Assembly (NCBI GenBank): GCA_947476625.1
Contig: CANJRA010000019.1
Coordinates: 1-48,469, forward strand
DNA: 48,469 nucleotides
Source: Fidelibacterota bacterium
GTDB taxonomy: Bacteria; Pseudomonadota; Alphaproteobacteria; Rhodospirillales; Rhodospirillaceae
Direction of reading: 5' to 3'
The notes beneath the pieces are model-generated. The model searched no databases. It was not told the DNA's origin and was given only the letters and a program-made list of their open reading frames with translations. Positions 1-9,407 of this stretch are shown in pieces (within the stretch, counting starts at the first letter, position 1; the number at the start of each line of letters is the position of its first letter). The translations under genes and the position numbers were made by a program.

Positions 1-223
1 CAGACGCGGGCTAATCCTTTAGCGATAAATCTTTCCCCCGAAGGGCGTATACGGTATTAGCCCAAGTTTCCCTGAGTTATTCCGTACTAAAGGGCATATT
101 CCCACGTGTTACTCACCCGTGCGCCACTAGCATCGGGGGCCGAAGCCCCCAGCTCGTTCGACTTGCATGTGTTAAGCCTGCCGCCAGCGTTCGTTCTGAG
201 CCAGGATCAAACTCTCAAGTTGA
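1..223 (-). rRNA. rrs: 16S ribosomal RNA, 5' end only (cut by window edge)
   Basis: Read on the minus strand this is the start of a bacterial 16S rRNA: AGAGTTTGATCCTGGCTCAG lies at about 196-215, followed by the conserved stretch leading into ACATGCAAGTCGAACG. The helix region with CAGGGAAACTTGGGCTAATACC and the later CCTTCGGGGGAAAGATTTATCGC is of alphaproteobacterial type. The mature 5' end is placed near 223 by homology with other 16S genes; the exact base is not visible from the sequence. Only about 220 nt are present, so no finer taxonomy is justified. The rest of the operon lies outside the window to the left. Confidence 0.97.
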
Positions 224-478
224 CTTGGAAGTTTCCTTTAACAAAACGCACACATCACGACTTTTGTGATTGTGTCACAATTACTATAATTTGCGCGGAT
301 GCTTCAGTTGACTTCCTGTCCATCGGACAGAACGCCGCCTGCGCATCCCTTTCGTTCTTAGCTATTCACAATGTCAAATAACGGGCCGCGTTCGGACAGG
401 ACATCTACCAAATTTGGCGGACAACAAGTCCGTTCCGAGAAACCTTTTTCGTGAGCCCCTCGGCTGCGGGAGACGGGG
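224..478 (-). other. rRNA operon leader (pre-16S 5' spacer)
   Basis: This stretch lies between the putative rrn promoter and the 16S 5' end on the minus strand. It contains TTTGACATTGTGAATAG (about 362-378) followed by an AAGGGATGCGCAGGCGG segment (about 335-351). I recall both from alphaproteobacterial pre-16S leaders, where the second part pairs with sequence 3' of 16S to form the RNase III processing stem. The partner strand is outside the window, so the stem cannot be shown. No open reading frame here is convincing. Confidence 0.6.
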
Positions 479-506
479 TTCTAAGGGTTACCCCCCTCTC
501 CGTCAA
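479..506 (-). promoter_or_regulatory. Putative rRNA operon promoter (sigma-70 type)
   Basis: On the minus strand TTGACG (501-506) and TTAGAA (479-484) are separated by 16 bp. The -35 is preceded by GC, giving the CTTGAC form common in alphaproteobacteria. Just upstream (about 507-540) is a strongly A/T-rich stretch that could be an UP element. It sits about 255 bp upstream of the 16S start, a usual distance for rrn promoters. It is the best-looking promoter match in the interval, but no transcript start is known. Confidence 0.5.
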
Positions 507-920
507 GCATCAATTTCGCTTTAATTAAAAATGTTTTGAATCAATGCATTAGATAGCTGTAGGGGGCGTTTTGCGGTCGGCGCCCTGAGATTTTCTCCAT
601 TTTTGTGACACTCTGGGATTCCCCAAGAATGCCGATAAATCGCTATATTCCTCAACAACTTGCGATTCCGGTCATTTGGAGACTGCGTCGGTTGCGGGCA
701 GATAAGCCACACCGGGTGCGCTTTTGTCACACCGAATCATAGCCAATCGCTTGATTCACTTACAGAATCTTGGTTGACAGTGAGAATCGGGTCCGTCAAA
801 GTCTGTGCACCGCGTCATAAAAATACCTGAAAACCATATAAGTCGCGGGGACACGGAATGCATTTTGGCGATTGTTTGGTGGGTTAACCCTTCCGAGACG
901 ACGCCGACCGGACGGGGTTC
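507..920. other. Divergent intergenic region between rrn promoter and M23 peptidase gene
   Basis: No convincing gene is seen. A 69-codon minus-strand frame (521-730) has no recognisable features. Promoter elements for the rightward peptidase gene must lie here. A TTGACA at 774-779 is a possible -35, but no good -10 follows at 17 bp. A perfect 10-bp palindrome GGGTTAACCC sits at 881-890, 30 bp before the start codon, and contains a TTAACC half-site of the kind bound by CtrA. Assignment to CtrA is speculative. Confidence 0.4.
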
Positions 921-2291
921 ATGGGGAAGACACTTCAGCCTAGCGCTTTGCTATACGCCGGCGCGGGCGCATTTATCGGGCTCTTTGCGACATTGCTGGT
1001 GCCCTCCGCAGGCTTCACGGGCTTCGCAAAACCGTCATTGCCGTCGATCTCACTGACATCGCTGATGCCGGCGGTATTGCTGCAGTCAAAACCCGACACT
1101 GAAATTTGGAACGACAACATGGGCGGCGTCTTGCGCGCCACCGGGCTCGTTCAAACCGTCATCGTTCAACAAGGCGACACACTCGGCGACATGTTTGTCA
1201 AAGCCGGTGTCGATAAAGCCGCGGCTTTCAGCGTCGTCGACGCGATCAGCGCGATCTACAATTTGAAAAAGCTTCAGGTCGGCCAGGAATTCGAACTGTC
1301 TTACGATTCACTCGGCGTAGAAAGCGAAACGTCGCCGCTGTCGACAGTGACGTTCGAAGTAGATCCCAGCCACAGCATTTCGGTCGTGCGCCAAGACGAC
1401 GGCACATTCGCGGCCAAGGAAATCGTTGCCAACACGCGGCGCGAATACGTCCGCAGCGAAGGCGTCATCACGTCGACATTGTTTGAAACCGCGCAGAAAG
1501 AAGGCATTCCGACCGACGTTCTCGCGGCCATGATTAAGATGTTCTCGTATGACGTCGACTTCCAGCGCGACATTCAGAAGGGCGACAAATTCTCGGTGAT
1601 GTATGAGCACACCGTCACCGACGACGGCCGCGCGGTGCGTAATCTCAATATCCGCTACGCCAGCATGACCATGAGCGGCCAGCAGATGAAATTCTATGCC
1701 GTCAAACAAAGCGACGGCTCCTACGATTACTACAACGATAAAGGCGAAGGCGTCCGCAAGGCGCTGCTGCGCACACCCGTCAACAGCGCAGTTTTGACGT
1801 CGGGCTTCGGGATGCGCCGCCATCCGATTCTGGGTTACTCGGTCCTGCACCGCGGCGTGGATTTCGGTGTTCCGCCGGGAACGCCGATCATGGCTGCGGG
1901 TGACGGCGTTGTTGAGAAGCGCGAATTCCAAAACGGCTACGGCAATTACATCCGTATCCGCCACAACGGCGACTACGCCACGGCGTATGCGCACATGAGC
2001 CGATTCGGCAAAGATATGAGCGTCGGCAAGCGCGTGCGTCAGGGTGATGTGATCGGCTATGTCGGCGCCACCGGGCGCGTCACGGGCCCTCACCTGCACT
2101 TCGAAGTGCTGAAGAACAACGGACAGGTCAACCCGATTACCGTGAAGTTCCCGGCATCGCAGAAGCTGGAAGGCGCGATGATGGCCAAGTTCCGCGCCAC
2201 CCAGAGCGAAACCGATCAGGCCTTCGCAGTCCTCGGCACGGCGCAAAACATCGCCCAGACCGAAGACCCGGCGACCAACACCGAAAACTAG
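921..2291 (+). CDS. Secreted/periplasmic M23 family metallopeptidase (MepM/NlpD-like)
   Basis: A 456-residue protein with an N-terminal hydrophobic segment (about residues 9-28), a LysM-like stretch around residues 77-125 ([13 protein letters not shown]...QVGQEFEL), a linker domain, and a C-terminal LytM/M23 peptidase domain from about residue 290. The zinc ligands are present: H310 and D314 in HRGVD, and H393 in HLHFE, with H391 and H358 (AYAHM) as catalytic histidines. The family cleaves peptide cross-links in peptidoglycan, so the product should act in the periplasm on murein remodelling. The ATG at 921 follows a G-rich GACGGGG. It is convergent with clpB: the two stop codons overlap in one CTAG at 2288-2291. 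Confidence 0.93.
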   Translation: MGKTLQPSALLYAGAGAFIGLFATLLVPSAGFTGFAKPSLPSISLTSLMPAVLLQSKPDTEIWNDNMGGVLRATGLVQTVIVQQGDTLGDMFVKAGVDKAAAFSVVDAISAIYNLKKLQVGQEFELSYDSLGVESETSPLSTVTFEVDPSHSISVVRQDDGTFAAKEIVANTRREYVRSEGVITSTLFETAQKEGIPTDVLAAMIKMFSYDVDFQRDIQKGDKFSVMYEHTVTDDGRAVRNLNIRYASMTMSGQQMKFYAVKQSDGSYDYYNDKGEGVRKALLRTPVNSAVLTSGFGMRRHPILGYSVLHRGVDFGVPPGTPIMAAGDGVVEKREFQNGYGNYIRIRHNGDYATAYAHMSRFGKDMSVGKRVRQGDVIGYVGATGRVTGPHLHFEVLKNNGQVNPITVKFPASQKLEGAMMAKFRATQSETDQAFAVLGTAQNIAQTEDPATNTEN

Positions 2292-4939
2292 TGAAGCAGC
2301 GCGGGTTTGCCGCCCTCGCCCGTGTGAGGCGGGGGATGCAGCGTCGAACTTCCGTCTGATTTCACCTTCTTGCCGTCGATGATCAGACCGTCTTCACTGG
2401 CGGAGACTTCGACCGTCACGCCGTCGCTGATGCGGCCTTCCAGCACCGCCAACGCCAGACTGTTCTCCAAACTCCGCTGAATCACGCGCTTCAAAGGGCG
2501 CGCACCATATGCCGGGTAGTAGCCGTGCTCGCCCAGCCACAGGCGCGCTTTGTCGTCCAGCTTCAGCGTAATGCCGCGGTCTTCCAGACGCTTGGCGACA
2601 CGCGCGACTTGGATATCGACGATGCTGCCCATCTGGGCCTTGAACAAGCGATGGAACAGCAACACTTCGTCGAGCCTGTTCAAGAATTCCGGGCGGAAAG
2701 CGCCGCGCACGATGGCCATGACCTCACTGCGCACCGCGCCTGAATCCTCGCCTTCCTCTTGGTTTGCAAGAATGTCCGCGCCCAGATTCGAGGTCAGCAC
2801 AATCAACGTGTTGCGGAAGTCGACAGTGCGCCCCTGCCCATCGGTCAGGCGCCCATCATCCAGTACCTGCAGCAGCACATTGAACACATCGGGATGCGCC
2901 TTCTCGACTTCGTCGAACAAAATCACCTGGTAAGGCCGGCGACGCACGGCTTCGGTCAGCGCCCCGCCCTGGTCATAACCGACATAGCCCGGCGGCGCGC
3001 CGATCAGGCGCGAAACCGCGTGTTTCTCCATGTATTCGGACATGTCGATCCGCACCATCGCGGTCTCATCGTCGAACAGGAACGACGCCAAGGCTTTGGT
3101 GAGTTCGGTCTTACCGACACCCGTCGGCCCTAAAAACAGGAACGAGCCGATCGGGCGATGAGGATCGCCCAGCCCGGCCCGCGAACGCCGCACCGCATTG
3201 GCCACCGCCTCGATGGCTTCCTTCTGGCCGACCACACGCTTGCCAAGCGCTGCTTCCATTTGCAGCAATTTATCGCGCTCGCCTTCGAGCATTTTATCCA
3301 CAGGAATACCGGTCCAGCGCGAGACCACGCCCGCAATGTGTTCCGGCGTGACTTCTTCGGTCACCATGCTGCTCACGCTGTGGCTTTCAGCGCTCTTCAG
3401 GCGGCGTTCGAGTTCGGGAATGACCTGATGCTGCAATTGCCCGGCGCGCTCATATTCGCTGCGGCGCAGACTTTGTTCGAGTTCCAGGCGCGCATGATCG
3501 AGCTCTTCTTTGACTTTGGTCGAACCTGCAAGCTTGGCCTTCTCCGCTTTCCACTGCGACGTGATATCGGCGGATTCGGCTTCGAGTTCTCGCAATTCAG
3601 TCTCAAGCGTGATCAATCGCTCCTTCGACGCCGCATCTTTTTCCTTCTTCAAGGCTTCGCGCTCGATCTTGAGCTGCACGATGCGCCGATCAAGCTCGTC
3701 CAGTTCCTCAGGCTTGGAATCCACCTCCATGCGCAAGCGACTCGCTGCTTCATCCATCAAATCGATGGCCTTGTCCGGCAGAAACCGATCGCTAATATAG
3801 CGGTTGGAGAGCGTCGCGGCGGACACCAGCGCACCGTCGGAGATGCGCACGCCGTGATGCAATTCGTACTTTTCCTTGATGCCGCGCAAAATCGAGATCG
3901 TGTCCTCGACCGATGGTTCATTCGCGAACACCGGCTGGAAACGCCGCGCCAGCGCCGCATCTTTTTCAACGTATTTGCGATACTCGTTGAGCGTCGTTGC
4001 GCCGATACAGTGCAATTCTCCGCGCGCCAAGGCCGGTTTTAAAAGATTAGAGGCATCCATCGAGCCTTGCGAAGCGCCGGCACCCACCAGCGTGTGCATC
4101 TCATCGATGAACATGATGACTTGCCCGGCGGCGGCGGTCACTTCGTTGAGAACGGCCTTCAGCCGCTCCTCGAATTCGCCGCGGTATTTGGCGCCCGCAA
4201 TCAGCGCGCCGAGATCGAGCGACAAAAGGCGCTTGTCCTTCAAGCTTTCCGGCACGTCGCCGTTCACAATGCGCAGCGCCAGGCCTTCGACGATGGCGGT
4301 TTTACCGACACCTGGTTCCCCGATCAGCACAGGATTGTTCTTGGTACGGCGCGAGAGCACCTGAATCGAGCGGCGGATTTCCTCGTCGCGGCCGATCACA
4401 GGATCGAGTTTGCCTTCGCGCGCGGCTTCGGTGAGATCGCGCGTATATTTCTTGAGGGCTTCGTATTGATCTTCAGCGCCCGCACTGTCGGCGGTGCGGC
4501 CTTTGCGCAGGTCCTTGACGGCGGTATTCAAGCTGGCCGGCGTGACACCGGCATCTTTCAGGATGCGGCCCGTCGCGCCGCTTTTTGCCACCGCCAAAGC
4601 CAGCAACAGATATTCAGCGGTGACGAACGAATCACCCGCCTTCTGCGCGGCCTGCTGAGCTTGATCCAGAACCCGCGAGAGATCCTGCGCCATATAGGTC
4701 TGGCTGTTGGAGCCCTCGACCTTGGGCAGTTTTTTAAGTTCGTCTTGCGTGGCGTTCAGCGCCTTCGCGGCATCACCGCCGGCGGCGGTAATAAGCTGCG
4801 CCGCCATGCCTTCTTTATCGTCGAGCAACGCCTTCAGCAGATGCTCTTGCGTCACCTGCTGGTGCGTTTCGCGTATCGCGATGGTTTGCGCGGCCTGCAG
4901 AAAGCCTTTCGCCCGGTCGGTGAACTTTTCCAGATCCAT
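2288..4939 (-). CDS. clpB: ATP-dependent disaggregase ClpB
   Basis: 883-residue Hsp100 disaggregase of the cytoplasm, which works with DnaK/DnaJ to resolubilise aggregated protein. In order: Clp N domain (about 1-145), first AAA+ domain with Walker A GEPGVGKT (207-214) and Walker [10 protein letters not shown], the long coiled-coil middle domain rich in charged residues, second AAA+ domain with Walker A GPTGVGKT (604-611) and Walker [13 protein letters not shown], and the C-terminal D2-small domain. The ATG is preceded by AAGGATAGG at good spacing. A sigma-32-like promoter lies upstream. Odd feature: the last 20 or so residues ([14 protein letters not shown]...) extend beyond the normal ClpB end and are encoded by a palindromic element, so the natural stop was probably lost or moved. 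Confidence 0.97.
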   Translation of the reverse strand: MDLEKFTDRAKGFLQAAQTIAIRETHQQVTQEHLLKALLDDKEGMAAQLITAAGGDAAKALNATQDELKKLPKVEGSNSQTYMAQDLSRVLDQAQQAAQKAGDSFVTAEYLLLALAVAKSGATGRILKDAGVTPASLNTAVKDLRKGRTADSAGAEDQYEALKKYTRDLTEAAREGKLDPVIGRDEEIRRSIQVLSRRTKNNPVLIGEPGVGKTAIVEGLALRIVNGDVPESLKDKRLLSLDLGALIAGAKYRGEFEERLKAVLNEVTAAAGQVIMFIDEMHTLVGAGASQGSMDASNLLKPALARGELHCIGATTLNEYRKYVEKDAALARRFQPVFANEPSVEDTISILRGIKEKYELHHGVRISDGALVSAATLSNRYISDRFLPDKAIDLMDEAASRLRMEVDSKPEELDELDRRIVQLKIEREALKKEKDAASKERLITLETELRELEAESADITSQWKAEKAKLAGSTKVKEELDHARLELEQSLRRSEYERAGQLQHQVIPELERRLKSAESHSVSSMVTEEVTPEHIAGVVSRWTGIPVDKMLEGERDKLLQMEAALGKRVVGQKEAIEAVANAVRRSRAGLGDPHRPIGSFLFLGPTGVGKTELTKALASFLFDDETAMVRIDMSEYMEKHAVSRLIGAPPGYVGYDQGGALTEAVRRRPYQVILFDEVEKAHPDVFNVLLQVLDDGRLTDGQGRTVDFRNTLIVLTSNLGADILANQEEGEDSGAVRSEVMAIVRGAFRPEFLNRLDEVLLFHRLFKAQMGSIVDIQVARVAKRLEDRGITLKLDDKARLWLGEHGYYPAYGARPLKRVIQRSLENSLALAVLEGRISDGVTVEVSASEDGLIIDGKKVKSDGSSTLHPPPHTGEGGKPALLH
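2310..2332. repeat. GC-rich imperfect inverted repeat inside the 3' end of clpB
   Basis: Arms CCGCCCTC (2310-2317) and GAGGCGG (2326-2332) pair with one bulged base around the loop GCCCGTGT. On the plus strand it lies 19 bp after the M23 stop codon and could act as its terminator hairpin, although no T-run follows. On the minus strand it is translated as part of a low-complexity tail of ClpB. It resembles short palindromic elements that are dispersed between genes in alphaproteobacteria; I see no second copy in this window. Confidence 0.5.
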
Positions 4940-4983
4940 AACCTATCCTTCGTCAAATGGGCTCCCAGCCCATACGTCGAAAG

Positions 4984-5012
4984 ATATTGGGAGCCGGTTC
5001 GCGTCCCGCAAG
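4984..5012 (-). promoter_or_regulatory. Putative sigma-32 (RpoH) heat-shock promoter of clpB
   Basis: On the minus strand CTTGCGG (5006-5012) and CCCAATAT (4984-4991) are separated by exactly 14 bp. The E. coli RpoH consensus is CTTGAAA-N14-CCCCATNT, and the alphaproteobacterial form also starts with CTTG. The -10 is 44 bp upstream of the clpB start codon. clpB is a classical RpoH target, so position and function agree with the motif. No other promoter of similar quality is seen in the 108-bp gap to the DUF4167 gene. Confidence 0.65.
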
Positions 5013-5047
5013 AGTAGCCCGGAGTGAGATTCCGCGTCTTGAACTAC

Positions 5048-5887
5048 CTATTCCGCTCCGGCATCGGCGATGGAACGCTCGCGCGGCGGTCCACGGCGGC
5101 GGCGTGGCGCACGGGGTTGTCCCGCATCACCCTCGCCAGCCTGCTCACCCGCCGGCTCAGGCGGAAGGGCCGGGGCAACGGCCAGAAGTCCGGGTGGTAG
5201 TCCAATGTCCGCTTCGGGCTGCGGCTCAGGCTGGACCTGCAGCTGCGGTTGAGCCTGGGGTTGCTGCTGTTGCGGCGCCGGTTGCGCTTGCGGTGAGGAC
5301 TGGTTGTGTTCGCGGCGTGGCTGATGGCCACCTTGATTTTGCGGGGCCTGATTTTGGCCACCCTGGTTTCCGTTACCTTGGTTTCCGCCGCCTTGATTGC
5401 CGCCACCCTGGTTACCACCGTCTTGTTGATATCCCTGACGGTCGTAATTCTGGTTACCCCGGTTATCGTCGCGGTTGTCGCCGAAGTTATCGCCCTGGTT
5501 GTCGCCCTGGTTGTCGCCCTGGTAGGGACGCTGATTATTTTGCTGCCCGTTACCCTGACCATTGCCCTGGTTGGGTTGGCCGTTTTGCTGCTGCTGTTCA
5601 AAGCGCGCATTCAGAACGCGGTAATAGTGATCGGCATGCTGGAAATAGTTTTCCGCGAGAACCCGATCGCCGGCCGAGCTGGCATCGCGCGCCATGGCGA
5701 GGAACTTTTCCATCAGCTGCTGAGCATTGCCCCGCATGCGTCCGTTATTGTTTCCGTCGAAGCTCGGAACACGACCGCCGCCGCCACCGCCACCTGGGCG
5801 CGGTTTGCCGCCGCCGCCACCGCCGCCACCGCCGCCATTGCGGCCGCGTTGACGATTTTTGTTCATATTATTGTGCTTTTGATTCAT
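5048..5887 (-). CDS. DUF4167 domain protein, glycine/asparagine/glutamine-rich
   Basis: About 279 residues from the start chosen at 5887. The conserved DUF4167 block is near the N-terminus: SFDGNNNGRMRGNAQQLMEK followed by DRVLAENYFQHADHYYRV. It is flanked by a poly-glycine stretch and a long disordered tail of GDNQ and NQGG repeats ending in a basic PRRRRGPP segment. The family is almost confined to alphaproteobacteria and sits beside prmC and clpB, as here. Its function is not established; the basic/Gly-rich composition suggests nucleic-acid binding, which is inference. An in-frame GTG at 5977 would add 30 residues, but the extension looks like non-coding leader. The ATG at 5866 is a third option. 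Confidence 0.85.
   Translation of the reverse strand: MNQKHNNMNKNRQRGRNGGGGGGGGGGKPRPGGGGGGGRVPSFDGNNNGRMRGNAQQLMEKFLAMARDASSAGDRVLAENYFQHADHYYRVLNARFEQQQQNGQPNQGNGQGNGQQNNQRPYQGDNQGDNQGDNFGDNRDDNRGNQNYDRQGYQQDGGNQGGGNQGGGNQGNGNQGGQNQAPQNQGGHQPRREHNQSSPQAQPAPQQQQPQAQPQLQVQPEPQPEADIGLPPGLLAVAPALPPEPAGEQAGEGDAGQPRAPRRRRGPPRERSIADAGAE
5490..5524. repeat. 12-nt tandem repeat within DUF4167 gene
   Basis: The unit TCGCCCTGGTTG is repeated nearly three times and encodes successive GDNQ tetrapeptides in the disordered tail of the DUF4167 protein. Neighbouring stretches (about 5370-5420) are less regular repeats encoding NQGG units. This is an in-frame, slippage-prone low-complexity tract, not a mobile element. 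Confidence 0.8.
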
Positions 5888-6190
5888 CAAAACGCATGGA
5901 CCTTCTGATCGATTCCTCACTTGTCCCCTGAGCGATACTTTCGCCCTTAACGGATGACGTGGCGAGGAAAGTGCCACGACAGCACGACTTGTTTTCGGGG
6001 ATGCTCGTAAGCGGTACCAAACCGCTTCACTTCGGCGAACTCCACGGCGTTACTGGCTGGTGACCATGTCCCGTAACAGGACAACGCTTTAGGGCCGTTC
6101 GCTCTACACAGGGATCGTATTCAGCTTGGCGGGTTTTTCCAACTGTTTTTTAAGGCCAAACAGCCCCGCATGACAGAAACCACCCGAATC
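5888..6190 (-). other. Intergenic/leader region of DUF4167 gene with several hairpins
   Basis: No gene is visible in these 303 bases between prmC and the DUF4167 start. Three small perfect stems can be drawn: GTGGC/GCCAC at 5959-5977, AAGCGGT/ACCGCTT at 6009-6027 (loop ACCAA), and GTCC/GGAC near 6067-6081. Because the DUF4167 gene is read leftward, these would lie in a long 5' leader if transcription starts near 6100 or continues from prmC. No known riboswitch or small RNA is recognised, and no clear rho-independent terminator follows prmC. Confidence 0.4.
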
Positions 6191-7045
6191 CTAGGCTATG
6201 GCCTCTAAACATCGCACGATCCCGGCCAAATCGCGGTACGCCGCGACAGGTTTCAGCCCGTGAGACTCCAGCAGCGCCGTGACGGCGGGGCCCGGCCCGG
6301 CACCGATTTCCAAGAATAACCGTCCACCGACCTTTAAATGCGCCCGTGCATCGGGGATCAGCGCACGATACGCCGCCAGTCCGTCGTCACCTGCCACCAG
6401 CGCCGCCATCGGATCAAAGTCGCGCACATCGGCCATCAGTTCGGGAATCTCCGACGCGGCGATATACGGCGGATTGCTCACAATAATGTCGAAGCGCTCC
6501 GCGAGCCCCTCACACCAGTTGCCCTGCTGAAAAAGCGTGCGCGATGAAAATCCAAGCGCGGCGGCATTAGCTGTCGCTGCAGCGACAGCACCGGAACTTG
6601 AATCGATTCCCATACCCGTCGCGGCCGGCCAATCCTTCAAAACGGCGAGAAGAATGCAGCCGGTGCCGGTGCCGAGATCGAGAATCCGCGGCGCGGCGTA
6701 TGCCGCTTTCAAACCAAGAACAGCAGCCACCAGCGTCTCGGTATCGGCGCGCGGATCAAGCGTGTCGGCGTTCAGCACAAAGTCCATGCCCCAGAATTCG
6801 CGCTTGCCGACAATGCGCGATACCGGTTCATGTGCAAGGCGTCGCACGACCAGCGCCTCAAGTAGCATCGCTGTCTCGGGTGGGATTTCAGTATCGCCGC
6901 GCGCGAAGAGCATGCTGGGTTCAAGCTGCAAGACATGCGCGATAAGGATGCGCGCATCAAGCCGCGCGGTATCCAAACCCGCCGTCGCAAACCTTTGTGT
7001 GATTTCGGCGACCCGTTGGCTGACAGTGACAGCCGGGGCCGGCAT
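6191..7045 (-). CDS. prmC: Release factor glutamine methyltransferase PrmC (HemK)
   Basis: 284-residue cytoplasmic SAM-dependent methyltransferase that methylates the Gln of the GGQ motif in release factors RF1 and RF2. An N-terminal helical substrate-binding domain (about 1-90) is followed by a Rossmann methyltransferase domain with the SAM motif ILDLGTGTGCILLA and the diagnostic NPPY at 191-194. Length and motif position match E. coli PrmC. It follows prfA, its substrate gene, on the same strand; the prmC start and prfA stop share the base at 7045, so the two are almost certainly translated from one mRNA. Confidence 0.96.
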   Translation of the reverse strand: MPAPAVTVSQRVAEITQRFATAGLDTARLDARILIAHVLQLEPSMLFARGDTEIPPETAMLLEALVVRRLAHEPVSRIVGKREFWGMDFVLNADTLDPRADTETLVAAVLGLKAAYAAPRILDLGTGTGCILLAVLKDWPAATGMGIDSSSGAVAAATANAAALGFSSRTLFQQGNWCEGLAERFDIIVSNPPYIAASEIPELMADVRDFDPMAALVAGDDGLAAYRALIPDARAHLKVGGRLFLEIGAGPGPAVTALLESHGLKPVAAYRDLAGIVRCLEAIA

Positions 7046-8100
7046 CAGTTCATCGCCGCCAGTTTTGCGGCCTGATCTTCGGCCGTCAGCGCATCGACAA
7101 GCTCATCGACGCCGTCACCGTTCATGACTTCGTCGATTTTATAGAGTGTCAGGTTGATGCGGTGATCCGTCACGCGGCCTTGCGGATAATTATACGTGCG
7201 AATGCGTTCCGAGCGGTCGCCGGAGCCCACTTGGCTTTTGCGGTCCGCCGAACGTGCCTGGTCCAACGCCTGACGTTTGGCATCATAAAGCCGCGCCATC
7301 AGCATCTTCATGGCGCGCGCGCGATTCTTATGCTGCGATTTTTCATCCTGACACTGCACGACCGTATTGGTCGGAAGGTGCGTAATGCGGATCGCGCTAT
7401 CGGTTTTATTGACGTGCTGACCACCCGCGCCTTGCGAACGATAGGTATCGACGCGCAAATCGGCGGGATTGATCTGAATATCGACTTCTTCCGCTTCGGG
7501 CAGCACCGCGACCGTCGCGGCAGACGTATGAATACGCCCATTGGCTTCCGTCGTCGGAACGCGCTGCACACGGTGCACGCCGGATTCAAACTTCAACCGC
7601 GCGAACACATTGCGCCCGGTGATATTGGCGATACCTTCTTTGATCCCGCCGATGCCGGTCTCGGACATGTCCATGACCTCGAACTTCCAGCCTTTACGGG
7701 CGGCGTAGCGTTCGTACATACGAAACAGATCGGCGGCAAACAGCGCAGCTTCATCGCCGCCGGTCCCCGCGCGCACTTCCAGAATCGCATTCTTGGCGTC
7801 GGCTTCATCCTTCGGAATCAGCGAAAGCTGAACCTTGTCTTCCTGCGCTTTAACTTCATTCGCCAGGCGATGCGCTTCTTCGTCCGCCAGGGCCCGCATC
7901 TCCGGGTCTTCGGCGAGCGCCCGCGCATCTTCCAGCTCGTTCTGAAGGCATCGCAGCGTTTGGATTTCCTCGACAATCGGACCTAAGTCCGAGAACTCTT
8001 TGCTGAGCTGGGCAAACTTCGGCCCGCTGCCGGCGTTCATCAACGCCTGCAGTTCGTCGTAACGCCCAAGGAGCTTGCTGAGATTTTCTTCGAGGCTCAT
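7045..8100 (-). CDS. prfA: Peptide chain release factor 1
   Basis: 351-residue class I release factor recognising UAA and UAG on the ribosome. The GGQ motif is at 226-228 in [10 protein letters not shown] and will be the target of PrmC encoded just downstream. The stop-codon-reading PxT tripeptide appears as PTT in [14 protein letters not shown], where E. coli has PAT; the outer residues that matter are kept. The gene overlaps hisS upstream by 4 bp (ATGA type, 8097-8100) and abuts prmC downstream, giving a tight hisS-prfA-prmC operon. Confidence 0.97.
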   Translation of the reverse strand: MSLEENLSKLLGRYDELQALMNAGSGPKFAQLSKEFSDLGPIVEEIQTLRCLQNELEDARALAEDPEMRALADEEAHRLANEVKAQEDKVQLSLIPKDEADAKNAILEVRAGTGGDEAALFAADLFRMYERYAARKGWKFEVMDMSETGIGGIKEGIANITGRNVFARLKFESGVHRVQRVPTTEANGRIHTSAATVAVLPEAEEVDIQINPADLRVDTYRSQGAGGQHVNKTDSAIRITHLPTNTVVQCQDEKSQHKNRARAMKMLMARLYDAKRQALDQARSADRKSQVGSGDRSERIRTYNYPQGRVTDHRINLTLYKIDEVMNGDGVDELVDALTAEDQAAKLAAMN

Positions 8101-9353
8101 GGCTGCGTTTTACGAAGATACTCGACCAGGTCTTTCTGCCGCACTTTGTCCTGCGCGCCGGCATCGAGATTGCGAACCGTCGCGGCATTCTCAAGCACTT
8201 CATCGCCACCCAGGATAATCGCCGTGGTGGCTTTGATCTTGTTGGCGCGCGTCATGCGCTTGCCCATGTTGCCGCTAAAGGCGATATCCACCGTGAAGCC
8301 CGCGTGCCGCAGAGCACTGACGATAATATTTGCCGTCGCAGCTTCGGCGTCGCTCACCGGAATGACCGCGATCGGGCGATTGGCGATCTCTAATTCCGGC
8401 AGCAGCATGGCGAGGCGCTCCACGCCCGCGGCCCAGCCGATACCCGCGGTCGGCGGTCCGCCCATTTGCTTGATAAGCCCGTCGTAACGCCCACCGGCCA
8501 GTACAGTGCCCTGCGCGCCCAGCGCATCGGTCGTGAACTCAAACGCCGTATGGCCGTAATAGTCGAGACCGCGCACAAGCGCAGGGTTCACTTTGCACGC
8601 GATGCCAAGCGCCGCGAGGCCATCCTGAACCGTCTTGAAAAAGTCCCGCGAGGTAACGTTGAGATGATCCGTAAACAGCGGCGCATCTTTCACCGCTTCT
8701 TTGTCGCCCGGATCTTTGGAATCTAGAATGCGCAAAGGATTGCGGCCCAGACGGTCGCGGCTTTCCTGCGACAGCATGTCCTGCCGGTCCGTCAAATATT
8801 TCACCAGCACGTCGCGGTAAGCCACGCGGCTTTCGGTATCGCCGAGGGAATTGATTTCGAGCGTCACGGTACCGGTCAACGCCAAGCTCGACAGAATATG
8901 ATCGGCGAGCGCGATCACTTCGATATCGGCCTGCGGCGTCGCCACGCCCAGCAATTCCACGCCGATCTGCTGGAACTGGCGCTGGCGACCCTTTTGCGGA
9001 CGTTCGTGGCGGAACATCGGTCCGCGATAAAAAAACTTAAGCGGCGTTTGCTGCGCGAGACCGCCCGAGATAAACGCACGCGCCACCCCGGCTGTGCCTT
9101 CGGGGCGCAAGGTGACGCTTTCGCCGCCCTTGGTCTCGAAGGTGTACATTTCTTTGGTGACGATATCCGAGGTATCGCCCAGCGTGCGCGCGAAGACGTC
9201 GGTGAATTCAAACACCGGTGTCGCTATTTCGCCGTAGCCGTAGCGCTGCGCGATCTCAAACGCCGTCGCTTCGATCAGGCGGTGACGCCGAACGTCGTCA
9301 AAGAGAAGATCGTGAGTACCGCGAACGGGCTGAAGACTGGACACGAAGGGCAT
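8097..9353 (-). CDS. hisS: Histidyl-tRNA synthetase
   Basis: 418-residue class II aminoacyl-tRNA synthetase. It begins with the usual [10 protein letters not shown] (HisRS RGT-D-P-like start), has class II motif 2 in [20 protein letters not shown], the histidine-binding motif [15 protein letters not shown], motif 3 in [15 protein letters not shown], and a C-terminal anticodon-binding domain from about residue 325. The start ATG at 9353 is in the right place relative to motif 1. It is first of three overlapping genes (hisS-prfA-prmC) and is separated from ispG by about 50 bp on the same strand. Confidence 0.97.
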   Translation of the reverse strand: MPFVSSLQPVRGTHDLLFDDVRRHRLIEATAFEIAQRYGYGEIATPVFEFTDVFARTLGDTSDIVTKEMYTFETKGGESVTLRPEGTAGVARAFISGGLAQQTPLKFFYRGPMFRHERPQKGRQRQFQQIGVELLGVATPQADIEVIALADHILSSLALTGTVTLEINSLGDTESRVAYRDVLVKYLTDRQDMLSQESRDRLGRNPLRILDSKDPGDKEAVKDAPLFTDHLNVTSRDFFKTVQDGLAALGIACKVNPALVRGLDYYGHTAFEFTTDALGAQGTVLAGGRYDGLIKQMGGPPTAGIGWAAGVERLAMLLPELEIANRPIAVIPVSDAEAATANIIVSALRHAGFTVDIAFSGNMGKRMTRANKIKATTAIILGGDEVLENAATVRNLDAGAQDKVRQKDLVEYLRKTQP

Positions 9354-9407
9354 TCCGAAATTGAGAAGACGCGAGAAGCGGGGTGAGTAGTTTGGACCGG
9401 ACGCCCG

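Noticed and set aside
521-730. 69-codon minus-strand frame upstream of the rrn promoter
   Set aside because: No SD, no recognisable domain, lies in an AT-variable intergenic region; composition not protein-like.
1308-2246. Long minus-strand frame (312 codons) opposite the M23 peptidase gene
   Set aside because: Antisense shadow of a well-supported gene; His/Arg/Ala-rich with no motif or start signal.
3158-4042. 294-codon plus-strand frame inside clpB, and other long frames at 4067-5017 and 4957-5931
   Set aside because: Shadows of clpB and DUF4167 in other frames of GC-rich DNA; no protein features.
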